This document shows, piece after piece, positions 52,438 to 64,000 of a stretch of DNA of 64,000 nucleotides; within the stretch, counting starts at the first letter, position 1; each line of letters opens with the position of its first letter. Under the pieces are notes generated by a model that saw only the letters and a list, made by a program, of their open reading frames with translations, searched no databases and had not been told where the DNA came from. Made by a program: the position numbers and the translations under genes. Source of the DNA: Pseudopyrenochaeta lycopersici (taxonomy: Eukaryota > Ascomycota > Dothideomycetes > Pleosporales > Pseudopyrenochaetaceae). The stretch spans positions 796,258-860,257 of the forward strand of contig NHZP01000025.1 of NCBI GenBank assembly GCA_003313425.1. Reading direction: 5' to 3'.

Positions 52438-55233
52438 CTACAGACCCTCCTCAATCTCATCGAGTAGTTCCTCGGACGGCTGAGGCAGCTCATTCAATGC
52501 CTCTACTAGAGCTATATCGATTGTAGTTTCATCAGAGCTTAGACCTCTCGAAAATTCTACTCCGTCCTCCCCCCATACAGGGATATCGTCAATAGATAGA
52601 ATTTTATCTGCATCGTACATAAATCTTGTGTTAAATGCACTCATAGTTCTCTCAATTGTGCCAGCGCCATCTAAGGTGGTATCCCTAGACCATTTTAGCT
52701 TCTGTGACGCTGGATCAGATCGCGCGCTATTTGGTACGATTGAGTACTGCGATTGAACTGCGAGGTAGTTGATAACCTTCCCCCGGTTCTTCCGCTCGTG
52801 CTTCCCAAGTGAATTTCTCCCCCACACACATTGTAATTGTGCCCTGAGTGGTCGGAGAAAGATAGCATCAAGAGCGCCGTATTCTGAGGCAGTCCGTACC
52901 GTGGTTGAAGAAGTCTTTCTACTCGACCATATATCTTTGATAGAGCGGTTGAGAAATTCGTTAGCCAAGTCGATCGCATAGAAGCCGTCTGGCCGTCCAG
53001 TGGGATTCACAAGCAGCGTTCCGGCAATAGCCCTTCGACGCTCTTCTGATTTGACGTGGTTTGTGTCAATCAGCTTCTTGATATACAAAGCAATCCGCGT
53101 ATAGGTAGGCTTCTTAGAGCCCTCAAACATATATATCAAACAATTGATAACATAACGTATGATCCCAATGTCCCCGTGTTTGATGCCGTGTGTGAGTGCT
53201 TCGTAATACACAGCGTCACGTATAAATAGGAGATTTTCCCGCCTTTCAAGATCAACCAGTCCTTCTATGTGGTAGTTCATTATCGAATCAACCGTCTTAT
53301 TTACCAATTTCTTGAGTTCGCGGGCTGTTAGGCTGGTAACGGCCTCCTCAAGTTCGGCAGCTGTCGCGTTAGCGCTCAGTGGCCCGCTGCATGAAAAGGG
53401 GCTACCTTCAATAAGATGTCGATAAAATTCAGCAACCATCCTCCCTTGGAGAGTGTCTAACACGAAAGTGCGCGCGTGGGCAAAGATCATAGTTGTAGGA
53501 CTAACAAAGCGGCGAGCCATTTTGCCAGAGAGATACCGCAGTGCAGCGTGGTTGCAGCGCTCACCACTAGCAGGCTCGTCCCCCCAATGAGTCTTGACAA
53601 TCGTAGCAATTAGATGCATCTGGATGTGGAAGAGTCCAGGTATAGGCACGACATGCTCTAGGCGACCATATGCATCGACGTTGTCGGTAGCACCAAGCAT
53701 TGCACTCCACATTCGATTGACTGTTTTGGCGTCCCCACCCACCAGGATAGCTGGATGCTGGTCGAAATATTCGGGGGATAGTGCGAGTTGTTCTCGAAAT
53801 ATGTTGCGTAATACCTCAATATTACCAGACGTAGTGTCCTCACTAGTTTGGATAGGCATTAGCGGCACAGGAACGTGACGAGCCCCCTGTGGTATAAATA
53901 TTCGGTCAACCACAGGATAGGCGGCATGAGCATGTATGGTCCGGTTATCTGATTTGTACCTGCGGATATGTTCAGGATACACTTCCTCTAGAGCACAGTA
54001 AAGCACAGCGGTGGTACATTGTGTGATACACTGACGGCCGGCAACTGAGGACCGTATCATATCCTCCATGGAAATAGAATAGGGCCTAAAGTCACGCTGT
54101 GTCAACCCATTGATGGGGAGAATGACGCCGGGAAGGAGAAGAGCCGTCGTGATAGAATGGAGTTGATTCCTAGAGGTACCGTCTTGTTCACTGACACTGG
54201 TTGTAAGTTCGCAATTGTCATATACAACTGCCCAAGGTCCATCAGTAATGAACCTGCGGGCTAGATTCCGGGCACTGTTTCGGAGGCCACCAACGCTTCG
54301 GTAGATTGACTGCCATGACTCTGTCCATCCCATGGAGTTCGTTACGCTGAATATTTGCTTATTTGTACCAGCAGAAAAGAGCATTAGACCCATTACTGCT
54401 GGTAGGAAGTTACAGAGCCGCTGGTGCCGAGTAAAGCAGATGATTGAGAGGATCGATATAATGCGAGAACGAATATGGCTGATAGGGGTTTTGCTGCTGT
54501 TTGAACACAGACGCCGCAGCAGATCCACGAGCAATGGTGCCTCACCAGTAACTTCGTCAAATACGATATCCTCGGTAAGCATCTCAAGATGGGCACTAAT
54601 ACCACCCATAGCCTTCGCCTGATATTCTCCAAATATAGAATAGCTCTTAAGGTCCTCAATTTCACGTTCCAATGCAGCCATGTATCTCCCCTCCACGTCA
54701 GATGGTAGGGCAATAGCGGAGAGGTGGTTGGTCAACCCAGGCGTCGACTCGAACGTCTTCACAAATGACAACCTATAACGAGACTTTTCCTTCGTTCTAC
54801 TAAGCAAATGTAAATAATCAGACATGCTGCCATGGCGTGAACCCCCATCATCGGCCTTGTAATGCACACTATTGATTGCACCTATATATTGACCTAACCT
54901 AGCCTCCTCCTTATCGCTTAACCCTGGGGTATCGCGTCTGCGTATTGAGGGAGTAGAAACTTGGTTTTTCGACCTAGGTGGACGTCCACATCTACGGTGT
55001 GATAGTCCAGAGGAAGTATTATGAGAATTTGATGGTACTATAGGGGTCGACTGCGATGATGAAGGAGGCACTGGCGTCACGGGCGATGGTGAGGCTAGAT
55101 ACTCCCCTATGCCTATTACTATAAGTTTACAATACGCACAGCTATAAATACCAGATAAACAAGCAGTAGCGACCTCACTGAGTATGTGCAGGCCGGTTGG
55201 CGGGCGGGTGGGTGTATCGTGCGGGGCATCCAT
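52438..55233 (-). CDS. DUF6589-like protein, right-arm copy
   Basis: 931 residues, identical in translation to the copy at 35650-38445, including the AT-hook-like, YDN, GGDAKTV and GLFHIQM segments. It is in a stretch where the two arms agree base for base as far as I compared, so it is either a real recent duplicate or the same locus assembled twice. Confidence 0.75.
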   Translation of the reverse strand: MDAPHDTPTRPPTGLHILSEVATACLSGIYSCAYCKLIVIGIGEYLASPSPVTPVPPSSSQSTPIVPSNSHNTSSGLSHRRCGRPPRSKNQVSTPSIRRRDTPGLSDKEEARLGQYIGAINSVHYKADDGGSRHGSMSDYLHLLSRTKEKSRYRLSFVKTFESTPGLTNHLSAIALPSDVEGRYMAALEREIEDLKSYSIFGEYQAKAMGGISAHLEMLTEDIVFDEVTGEAPLLVDLLRRLCSNSSKTPISHIRSRIISILSIICFTRHQRLCNFLPAVMGLMLFSAGTNKQIFSVTNSMGWTESWQSIYRSVGGLRNSARNLARRFITDGPWAVVYDNCELTTSVSEQDGTSRNQLHSITTALLLPGVILPINGLTQRDFRPYSISMEDMIRSSVAGRQCITQCTTAVLYCALEEVYPEHIRRYKSDNRTIHAHAAYPVVDRIFIPQGARHVPVPLMPIQTSEDTTSGNIEVLRNIFREQLALSPEYFDQHPAILVGGDAKTVNRMWSAMLGATDNVDAYGRLEHVVPIPGLFHIQMHLIATIVKTHWGDEPASGERCNHAALRYLSGKMARRFVSPTTMIFAHARTFVLDTLQGRMVAEFYRHLIEGSPFSCSGPLSANATAAELEEAVTSLTARELKKLVNKTVDSIMNYHIEGLVDLERRENLLFIRDAVYYEALTHGIKHGDIGIIRYVINCLIYMFEGSKKPTYTRIALYIKKLIDTNHVKSEERRRAIAGTLLVNPTGRPDGFYAIDLANEFLNRSIKDIWSSRKTSSTTVRTASEYGALDAIFLRPLRAQLQCVWGRNSLGKHERKNRGKVINYLAVQSQYSIVPNSARSDPASQKLKWSRDTTLDGAGTIERTMSAFNTRFMYDADKILSIDDIPVWGEDGVEFSRGLSSDETTIDIALVEALNELPQPSEELLDEIEEGL

Positions 55234-56616
55234 CGGACTAGGGCGCTCCGAAACGACGTTTCCACAATCGAGATATCTCGCCTAGCGCACACTGTAGAAT
55301 CGTAACAATTATCAAAAAAATACACTTATGCTATACTACAATTGATTGCCGTTATCAGAGGTATAGATTTACTAACTGGTTGTGGAGAAATATGTGCAAG
55401 TAACTCGAACTTTGGGTTAGAATGGGCGCTCCGAACGCGAAAAATATTAAACCGGGTACCAGACGTTCCCCGAGGGGTCCCGTCTTGGCGCGTGCGCAGG
55501 GCTATCCCCGAATAGGTAACGTCGCGTGAAAACCAGATGTCGCAGGCCAAGGCATCATCTCAGGGAACCTGAGGAAGAACTGCATTAGTAATCTTGCCAT
55601 ATAATCTCAGACGTGCGGGGTCAGGTTTATAAGACAAAGACACAATACACACACAATACAACTTTTCTGCTCATTATCAATTATTTTGACTTCTCATCAT
55701 TTTAGCACGTCCAGTGCGACACCAGACTATCATCTCAGGGAGCCTGAGGAAGAAACTGCATTAGTAATCTTGTGTCGCACGCCAGGATGGACTGCATTAC
55801 TAAGCTTGCCGTGCGGTTCCTGTAGATAGCCAGGCTAGGGTGCAACCAAGAACAATACACCAATCTTTCACAATATGAGACCACTCACCCAAGCACTCAA
55901 AAGTGCGACAAGAGCCTTACTTCCTAACTGTACAGTAAATCTAAAAGCGGGATAGCTGTAATTTAGCAATGCATGGCGCACACCCTTGTAGCGCTAAACA
56001 GGACCTTTACCTTTAATAGTTTAGCCCCAAGCAACGGTACATGCTAGACGGTACCGGCGGCTTATGTACTCCAGAGCCTGATTTTCGCCACCTGTAGCTC
56101 AGTCTTTCCCAGTCAATGATTTTCTTCCCACGTTCCCAATGAATTCAGTATATCTCGACAAGAGTGTAGCCGGAGCGGGTCGGCCGTCCTCCCTGCTAGC
56201 GTAATCAACGTGATTGTACACTTCTCAAGATATAAGCATATTCAGCCTAGTTACTTGCAAATTCGCCTCCTGCTGAAGCTTGAATGCTGCATGTCAGCTT
56301 TACTGCGCCACACTGTGGGCTGTGCAATCAGCCAGGCCGTACCCCGCCTCGAGCTGAGCTTGTTCAACGTATGAGCTTTCTATACAAGATTGCAGCATCT
56401 AATACCTAAGCTGCCTTAAAAAATGGGTTCGGTGATAAATTCTCGAAATACTCAATTTTGTATGAGAGCCTAACGTTTCTTGGTGCGCGTTGTCTTGCGC
56501 AGTTGCTAAGGTTGGCTTCTCAATGCATACAACAAAATCGCAGCCTAAAACCCCTATACTATTTCAATCCGGCATCCACTATCCGACATCTCAAATTCAA
56601 AAGAATTGCATAAGAA
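55234..56616. other. Mirror of 34267-35649, direct repeats
   Basis: Same direct-repeat pair and hairpin as in the left arm, reversed. No gene recognised. Confidence 0.5.
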
Positions 56617-59600
56617 ATGGGGATGATTCTGGATACTGGGATTTCCATTGCGTATGAGCCTAAAGACCGCCCTCCGGTCGTGGAGTGAGTACTTCGCCTT
56701 TGAACCCACGGCTTCTGACTGGGAATTAATAAAAATCGACCAGTATCATATTCATTCATGGGTTACATGGCCACCCATATAAGACATGGGCCAACTCCAC
56801 GATTCCGAAGGTGTCTACTTCACTGGCATCGTCCCACACTGAGGCGCCCAAGGACGACGAAGAGGGAAACAAGAATCCCTTGCGCGGTGTAATTTCCTGG
56901 GTTTCAAGGAAATCCTCAAAGAAAACTGTGCTGAAAGTCAAAACAAGGCCAGCCCTTGCTAAGCTTACGCAGAGCAATAATGGCAAATTCACATCTGTAT
57001 TCTGGCCCGCTGATCTGCTCCCTAGGGAATGCCCCAATGCGCGCATTCTCATGTACGGATACGACACCAAGATCACAAAGTACATGACTGGTGGGACGAA
57101 TAAGAACAGCATTTTCTCGCATAGCAGGGACCTCCTTTTTGCGCTATGTAGAGAAAGGATGCTTGACCGTCCCTTGATATTCATTGCTCATAGCCTTGGC
57201 GGAATCATTGTTAAAGAGGCCGGTCAAGCCCAGCTTGCAAAGTTATATCCTTTACTTACTATGAGTAGATGCTCGCGAGATCATCATCATCGATGGAAAC
57301 GGAACTTAAAAATATCGTCAATTCCACCTCGGCAGTGATCTTTCTGGGGACTCCCCACCGAGGCAGCCCGGATCTTGCGGCGCTTGGCGAATGGGCGCGA
57401 TCGGTCGTCAGCGCTTTACGCATGGAGACAACGTCCTCCATCCTTGACGCTCTAGGTCTTAAGACCGCTGATCTAGAACGGGCACAGGAAGAATTCTCCG
57501 GGCTCTGGCAGAAATACGACTTTCGAGTTAAAACCTTCCGAGAAGGTTATGGTCTGACAGGAGTCAATCTCGGCGTACTTGGGAATAAGGTGGTCCCTGA
57601 CTATTCCTCATTAATTGGGGACCAGCGTGAACATGCAGAGACCATCGAAGCGAATCATATGGAAATGTGTCAGTTTGCTGAAGCTGACCACCCAAATTAC
57701 CGCAAAGTCGCTGGAGAGCTTCGTTCGATATACCTCTCAATTGTGGAATTGAATGCACACGGGCTCCATCAATGTGGGCGTATACAACGGCACGGGTTAA
57801 TGGGTAGTGCAGCTACCTCGACCAAAATACGAGAAAAAGCCACTGTGGATGAACTCAACGATAGGGAGTGGGCTTGCCTCTGGTCTTTGTGGTTTCCGAG
57901 CATGGATACTCGTTCCCAGAATCTCGAGAAGCCAGCCCAGCATACATGTCTTTGGCTTCTCAACCATGAGGTATATCAAGACTGGTACAATGACCGGAAC
58001 CTAAGCAAGCACTTTGGCCTTCTTTGGCTAAAGGGGAAGCCAGGCGCGGGGAAATCAGTTTTAATGAAGGAGGCTTTCCGCCGGGCCGCGCTAAAGCAAG
58101 AAGACTCTGACTACTGGACCGCGGCGTTCTTTTTTAATGGCAAAGGAGATGAGTTGGAACACTCACCTGTTGGTCTTTTCCGCTCATTGTTGCATCAGCT
58201 TTTACCCAGACATCGAGAGCATCTCCGAAGGCTCAGTAAGATCTGGGACGAGAAGAAACTGCATTCAGGGGACCCTGGAGTACCAACTGCCCCTTGGCGA
58301 GAAGCGGAACTCAGGTCCTTCTTTCAGTCAGCTTTTACTCAACAGCCAGCCAAAAGAATGCTCATTTTCATAGATGCTCTTGATGAATGCGATAGTAAGA
58401 GCATACAATCCCAAGCCCACTTCTGGCGGGAAATCACCAAATTGGCTTATACAGCAGGGGTTCATCTGAATGTCTGCATGTCCAGCAGGCACTTCCCCCA
58501 TATCACTGTTAGCGATTGTGCAGAAATCGTGGTGGAGAATCACAATGGTCAGGATATTGCGATATATGTAGAGCAGAAGTTTAAGCTTAGCATTGCGACC
58601 AGCGAACCGCAGTGGGGGCTATTGAGAGATGTCGTCTTGGGAAAATCCGCCGGTGTGTTTCTTTGGGTAGTTCTGGTGGTGGAAGAACTGCTCAGGAAAT
58701 GGGATGACGGGAAGAGTTTGCGATACTTGCAGAAGCAGCTGGACGTTATACCAGAAGAGCTTGCAGGGTTATTCTCCCAGATGTTTAGATCTCTCGACCC
58801 AGAGACAAGATTAATAGCCGTTCGACTCTTCCAGTGGGCTATTTTAGCAGTCAAACCCCTTCGTCTGCATGAGTGGCACCACATATTGGCGTTCATCAGG
58901 CAACCAACACCCACGTCCCTGCATGAGTGGCGCTTATCGGATGACTTCACTAAGGACGACAACCAGCTTGAAAGACAGATCAAGAGTATTCGAGAGGCCT
59001 GATTGAGGTGCAGGCTAGGGTAGATGAGTCTCGGGGATTTGCCCTTGAAACAATGTCCGTGCGTGCTGGAGCGGGATCCCTCGACCCCGAACAAGGCGAA
59101 ACCCGGATCGTTCAAGCTATACACGAGTCTGTGCGCGACTTCTTCTTAAGATGTAATGGTTTCTCTATGCTCGACCCTTGCCTTGAATCCGATCCTATCG
59201 GCAATGGCCATGTCTCAATAATGGCTACATGTCTGGACTATCTCAATATCACTGAATTAGACGCTCTAGTTCAGGAGCGGATCCGAGCAGAGCATCACTG
59301 GAAGGTTCAAACGACAGGAAAAATACCGTCAACAGCTAATTCCTGTTTGTCTTGTCGTTCTTCGTCTTTACGTTGCACGGATAAACCTGGATATGAGTGG
59401 TCTACGGATATCAAGCGATGCGAGGCTCCTCCAGATCCCGCTCCAATACTCAATCCAGATACATACCCCCGCAGCAGGAATTCGGCGCCACGGACGATAT
59501 TGCTCGAGGCAATGCTCTAGCCTGCATTGCGAAATTGCTACCCGAAAGTATTACGAGAGAATCCCATCGCCGCCCAGGAGAGGGAGAAGGAGCGGGCGAG

Positions 59601-61124
59601 AAGAGACCTCTGTTTTCGAGGCGCTCCAGAAATTATCTGTCTCAGGTGCAAAACTCGACATCACTCAATGGATAGAAGAGAACCAGTTCATTGCTAACGA
59701 GACTTCCCCGGACGACTCCGCACACAATTCAGCAACGCAACTCTCTGTTACAGGTCAGTCCCAAGTGTTAGTTGATTACCCCGCCCTCCTCTCTTACGCT
59801 ACCTTCGAGTTGTTTACCCATGCTCGGCTTGCCGAGGAGGAAGGCACAGATCCGAGTTTAATAATTCGTCGCCTGAGGGAGACTGGAACTTGGGTTCGCT
59901 GGGTGGCACTCAGAGAAGACGTAGCTCAAGGGATTGAGCTCCGTAACTACGCTGCTGACCGACATCTCGCGACATGGGTCAGTGTTATCTCCGGCAGTCC
60001 AAATGGCATCGGCTATTTCCGGGAGGGGCACGATGGCTATTTGACGGACAATGAACGGAGAACTGTTTTTGCAACACCTGACGATATCGACGTCCCTGAA
60101 AATCCAGTCGCGCCTCAAGTATGGCTTTTTCCAGACAAGACCAGAACCCGTGCGGAAACACAGATAAAATTTCAACTGATATTTGATCCACTGGATGAGA
60201 GATTCGAATATATTCATTTCCCGCGCAAGATGCTTGCCAAACCCAACCATCTGGCAACTCCAAAAGAGAGGAAGGAACTCGATGAAAAGGGCAAATCGCT
60301 TTACTTAGACATGTCTCTCGTGTGTGCTACTGCAGTAGAGCAGCAGGATCGCCTTGACCAAGCATTGCGGCGTGCAAGGGCGATGAAGCCGTCCCCAGAA
60401 GGCCTGCGGGCATTGCAATATCGGAAATCAATAAGGAAGATCCTGTACATCCTGAAAACGGCGGCGAAATTCTGATTTGCGAGGGATGCAAGGAGCGGGA
60501 ACGTAAACGTTACAACCGCAAAAAGAAGAGAGGCAAGGATGACGAAGAATGGTTGTCTTACGAGGACGATCGCGTCATTGTGATCAACGAAAAGGAGTTC
60601 AAGAAATGGAGGAATGTCGAGCGTATGACCGAATGTGATCAGCATTTCTCTGCGTATGCCAAGCAGGTGGAATTCGCCATGCGTATTGCCTGCTACTGTC
60701 GTCATCAAGAAGAAAAGACTCCTGTTGGATATCGCATTATTTTCACATTTAAAGACTCTGCGGGGCGCCTATTCATACAGCACAAAATCTGAGATCTTCC
60801 AGATTACCGACGACCATAAAAACAGAGAAGTCGGCCCCGGAGCGAGTTCCTATCCTCTTTACCCACCTCAGCCATATCCTCAACCCGCAGGTTCCTTGTC
60901 CATCCCCAGCGGTTCCGATTGGGTCTTCTTTCGACAACAAATATCCTCAACCTGAATGCCAATATAGGCTCCGAAGTAGAGCAGGAAGTATTGCAAGTTT
61001 TAGTTCCGCGAGTAGCCATAGAGGAGACTTGGAGGACAGCTATGAGGATCTATTCACAGCAGAAAATAGTATCCGCCGTGAAAGAGGGAGGAGACACGTT
61101 AATTACATTGTTGATGAGGATTAG
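56617..61124 (+). pseudogene. NLR gene, right-arm copy with single-base frameshifts
   Basis: Mirror of the gene at 29760-34266. The exon positions are 56617-56684, 56744-57218 and 57269-61124. One missense difference exists: HGHQYKTW in the left copy is HGHPYKTW here (base 56776). From about 58989 on, single-base indels break the frame: a missing T near 58989, an extra C near 59468, a missing G near 60384, an extra A near 60783 and an extra C near 60895. The hydrolase and NACHT domains are intact (open to 59002). The Mga2/Spt23-like part is split over frames. Because all breaks are one-base and cluster toward the window edge, they may be sequence errors instead of true mutations. Confidence 0.75.
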
Positions 61125-61917
61125 ATAGCAGGAACGGCCAGGCTGAGGCAGAGAGCTGAATGCGCACATTGTTTGCCACGCCCGCTCGCCCAGCCCGGCC
61201 ACCCTGATTAGTCCTAGGAATATCTTGAACCAGTTTTCACCAGCAAGGAGAGTGGTAGAACTGCTCCAGCTTCTAGATATTAGGGTTGAAGGATGAAAAA
61301 ATGTTGAAAAAATGATCACCAGCGGTCTAACGGCGTGTTTTGAGGGTGAGACATCTACAAGCCAACGTCGCGCGGGTTGCCGAGTACATCTCTTGCCAGA
61401 AAAACATCATTTCTCTGTCCCCTCCTTTCGTCTAATAGTCCAGGCTCCCGGTGTTTGTGTTCCGGAAATATGTGAAAGAGGCCGGAGATTGGTGGCTCAT
61501 CGCTTTTGGAGGCTTTCGAGGGAGATAGAGCACGCCCGGAGGGGGCATCGAGCTTACCTTCGCCTTGTACGTCTAAGTGTCCTTTAGGTGTCTCTAGAGA
61601 CAGTGGACAAGGAAAACGATAGCTCAAGTGAGTTCGAGCTATTACTATCGAGCGATGCCACTTGTCGAAACGTACTTAATCGTAGGGATTACTTAGAGCA
61701 GTGAACCCGACATCTGTTACTAGAGTTGGGGCTTCCGCAGCCGTCGCTATTGAGGATGAGCTATATGGCCCTTAATACAAAGTCTGGTGGGTTTAGATGA
61801 GGCAGTGTGTGGCTGCTTAGGTGGCTCCACCTCAAAGATCTATTAGCCTAGTCTGGTCACCCTGTAAGCCTTGCTACATATTGAATATCGCTGAAGTCGT
61901 AGAGACTTACGTGGGAG
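61125..61917. other. Mirror of 28967-29759
   Basis: Gap between the NLR copy and hAT-2 copy. No gene recognised. It contains indels relative to the left arm, for example near 61394 (missing G) and 61555 (extra C). Confidence 0.4.
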
Positions 61918-64000
61918 CAGACATGGTAATACTAGTATATCAGTTCCAAAATGCTTATCCTGATATACTAGTATTACCGAAATCCTTATACTAGTTACTA
62001 GTATATCATTTCTGATATCCTGATATCCTTGGCATTTTCTAGTGGTCCAGCTACAGGAGACAAATCGCCGTACAAATCGCGATTAAATCGATTAACCTCT
62101 CCACTATGCTACATCGATATCCATGTTATCAAACTGCGTCCTCATGCAAAACCACACCCCCAGTCCTGATATGGCGGTTGCGCAGCCAGTTGCCGATGCA
62201 TTCAATGAGCTCAATGTTATCACAAGTCAAGTCTCGATCTATCCCCATCGTGTGGTTCGTCGAGCACCTGAGAACGTACGCTCTGGCTCTGCGGATTCCG
62301 GTGGAATCGAAAGTATGTCCACAGCCATGCGGTGAAGTCGTGGATATCGCCGTCTTCGCTCCGGTTGACACCACCATTCTAGTGCTGTACTGCCATGAAG
62401 GTCGACTGGATCCTCTCTAATAAAAGCATCGAATGTATCTCTATCCGTGGATACGGTGGTTTTCGGCTGTGTGCGTTGCTTTAACCGCTCAAGTGGTGTC
62501 ACCGCGGACTGTACAACAGCAGGAGCGGCAGGAATAGAGACCTCCTCCGGAAGGACGAAGTCCTTGTACTCACTCTCCATACCTGCTGTGCTCTGCCGAT
62601 TGCAGCGGCGTGCCACTCAGTTGGCCAGTTCTCTTCGAGGTAGGCCAGTCGCCTCGAGGGATCGAGGAGAAGGGCGGCAGTATATACAGGTGCTTCGTCC
62701 GTTAAGGCATAGTATTTATCAAGAACAAACCAGCCCATGTCAATGGCAATGTAGCATACAAGGGTCAGGCTCGGGGCCATCTGGTGAGTGTTTCAACTTT
62801 GTGTCTTCGTAGTGCTGCAGGATCGCATCCATTAGCTGAAGCACCTCTGCAACAGATGCATGGTCCCTTTCGGCATCCCGAGTGGCTTCGTCAAAAGACT
62901 TGAAGAAATATCTGGGTTCTCTCCAATAACACCCAATCCGAGGTATCTAGCATATTTTCGCCAAGATCGTGGTCATATTGAGTAAAGAAGCGGTTGATCT
63001 GTGCCTTCTTCTTGATGGCGTTGTTTATGACTTTGTACCACGACGACCAGCCGTGTGGTATTATCCGTGCCAAGTTCAAGACCCACGGCATCTCTCCACA
63101 TATCAGAATGAAGTGAGGAGAGATCCCAGCCATACAGCAATGGTGTGAAGCTTTCTGAGCGGCGCAATACCTTCCCACCCGCTGCATTTATCGGCGCTGG
63201 CTGTGTCCGTGGTAGTTCGCTGTGATCTATTGTCACCTCTTTGAGAGGACGTCGACGGCGCTGTTAATTGTGCCGACAGTCTCTCATATCCTTGTTATCG
63301 GCGACGGACTCGGCAGCTGCGATGGCTGCCGCAAGAGCTTCTTTTGAACGTGCGAGAAGGAAGGCTTGAAGGGACAGGTTGATAATATGTCCTATGCAGC
63401 GGACTCGGCGATGTACGGCGTCAAATGTGACATTATGTTCGTCCCTTAGTGTTGCAGATACTGCCCGTAAACAGGTGTCGTTCGAAGTGGCATTGTCCGC
63501 AGTATGGTAGCCGAGGCGATGGGTAATTCTGTACATCTCGAAGTATTCCATGATGATTGCAGCCTGCGTAGAACCACTATGAGAATACCGGCACTCCGCG
63601 AGTCCGAGAAGAGCTTTTCGAAGGTTGTAGTCAGCATCAAGCCATTGTACGCAAATAGCGAGCATTGAATGTTTGTGTGGCGACGTCCAGAGGTCAGTGC
63701 TAAAATGAATCATAGACATTGTTGTTTGCAGGGACTCCTTCAATTGATCACTATAGAGCGAATAATTAGCTTTCAGATGCCGCATAAGCATAGGGCGATT
63801 GCTAAGCAGCATGTCTTCGATGTTCGGATTACATGCGAGGGCAAACTCCTTAATGGCACCATATTCAATCGCCGAAAAAGGTAATCGATGAACCGTAAAG
63901 AGCGATATTAGCGCCTCGATATAGCGTTGATGATTAAACGCCCTTCTGAGAGTGGCTTCTTCGCCCCGAGGCACCATATATCCAAGAATGTTGGGTGTTG
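61918..64000 (-). mobile_element. hAT-2, right-arm copy, incomplete at window end
   Basis: Begins CAGACATGGTAATACTAGT at 61918 and runs off the window. The transposase (minus strand, from about 62104) matches the left copy, but single-base indels split it into several frames, for example near 62043, 62132, 62229, 62247, 62577, 62752, 63050, 63126 and 63285. The longest open part, 63264-63977, covers residues of the catalytic core (FSTDLWTSPHKHS, TADNATSNDTC). Confidence 0.85.

Larger units (their letters stand above)
49885..64000. repeat. Right arm of large inverted repeat (open at window end)
   Basis: Reverse complement of 26884-40998. Near-identical up to about 58980. Beyond that, single-base insertions or deletions appear about every 150-300 bp, mostly in or beside short homopolymers. 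The arm continues past the window. Confidence 0.92.

Noticed and set aside
56617..61124. Right-arm NLR as an independent, truly decayed paralogue
   Set aside because: Breaks are single-base indels confined to the outer 2 kb and shared with non-coding sequence there; sequence error is at least as likely.
61900..64000. Telomere or chromosome end at the right edge
   Set aside because: No TTAGGG-type repeats; the sequence is hAT-2 in mid-element.

Overview
The window looks like a repeat-rich, accessory stretch of a filamentous ascomycete (Pezizomycotina) genome. The reasons are short spliceosomal introns (44-89 bp, with CTAAC/CTGAC-type branch sites), a Zn(II)2Cys6 regulator, secreted fungal glycoside hydrolases, HET-domain fragments, a fungal NLR (alpha/beta-hydrolase plus NACHT), and many hAT, copia, gypsy and pogo elements. 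The species cannot be named from the sequence. No tRNA, rRNA or CRISPR array was seen.

Region 1 (1-14.8 kb) is a gene island for sugar-polymer use. It holds an MFS sugar transporter and a divergent Zn2Cys6 regulator, an intracellular GH78-like alpha-L-rhamnosidase, a secreted GH78 rhamnosidase, an eight-exon secreted GH79 (beta-glucuronidase family) and a decayed third GH78 fragment. Together these fit removal and uptake of rhamnose and glucuronic acid from plant glycans, for example the Rha-GlcA caps of arabinogalactan; that substrate is inferred.

Region 2 (14.8-29 kb) is a stack of transposons: an old hAT (15.1-18.3 kb, called hAT-B here) carrying a solo LTR, hAT relics, a short hAT-like non-autonomous element, a DUF6589 relic, a gypsy 3' relic, and two hAT elements with intact transposases (hAT-1 at 23.0-26.2 kb, hAT-2 at 26.3-29.0 kb).

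Region 3 (26.9-41.0 kb) and region 5 (49.9-64.0 kb, running off the window) are two arms of an inverted repeat of at least 14 kb. Each arm carries hAT-2, a large NLR gene, a DUF6589 protein and a hAT element (hAT-4). The arms are almost identical, except for single-base indels that accumulate toward the right edge.

Region 4 (41.0-49.1 kb) is the spacer between the arms: a young Ty1/copia element at the rearrangement breakpoint, a 5'-truncated chitin-deacetylase-type gene with a CBM18 module, a pogo relic, and two HET-gene fragments.

Two observations stand out. (1) Two distinct hAT elements keep long transposase frames in which conserved tryptophan codons are TAG instead of TGG, while out-of-frame TGG and CAG/CAA codons are intact. 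Ordinary RIP does not explain this. It fits dependence on UAG-to-UGG A-to-I mRNA editing, known from sexual fruiting bodies of some ascomycetes, or on a UAG-reading tRNA-Trp. (2) The NLR protein ends in a region resembling the conserved N-terminal part of Mga2/Spt23-type transcription factors instead of WD40, ankyrin or TPR repeats. This would be an integrated-domain NLR.
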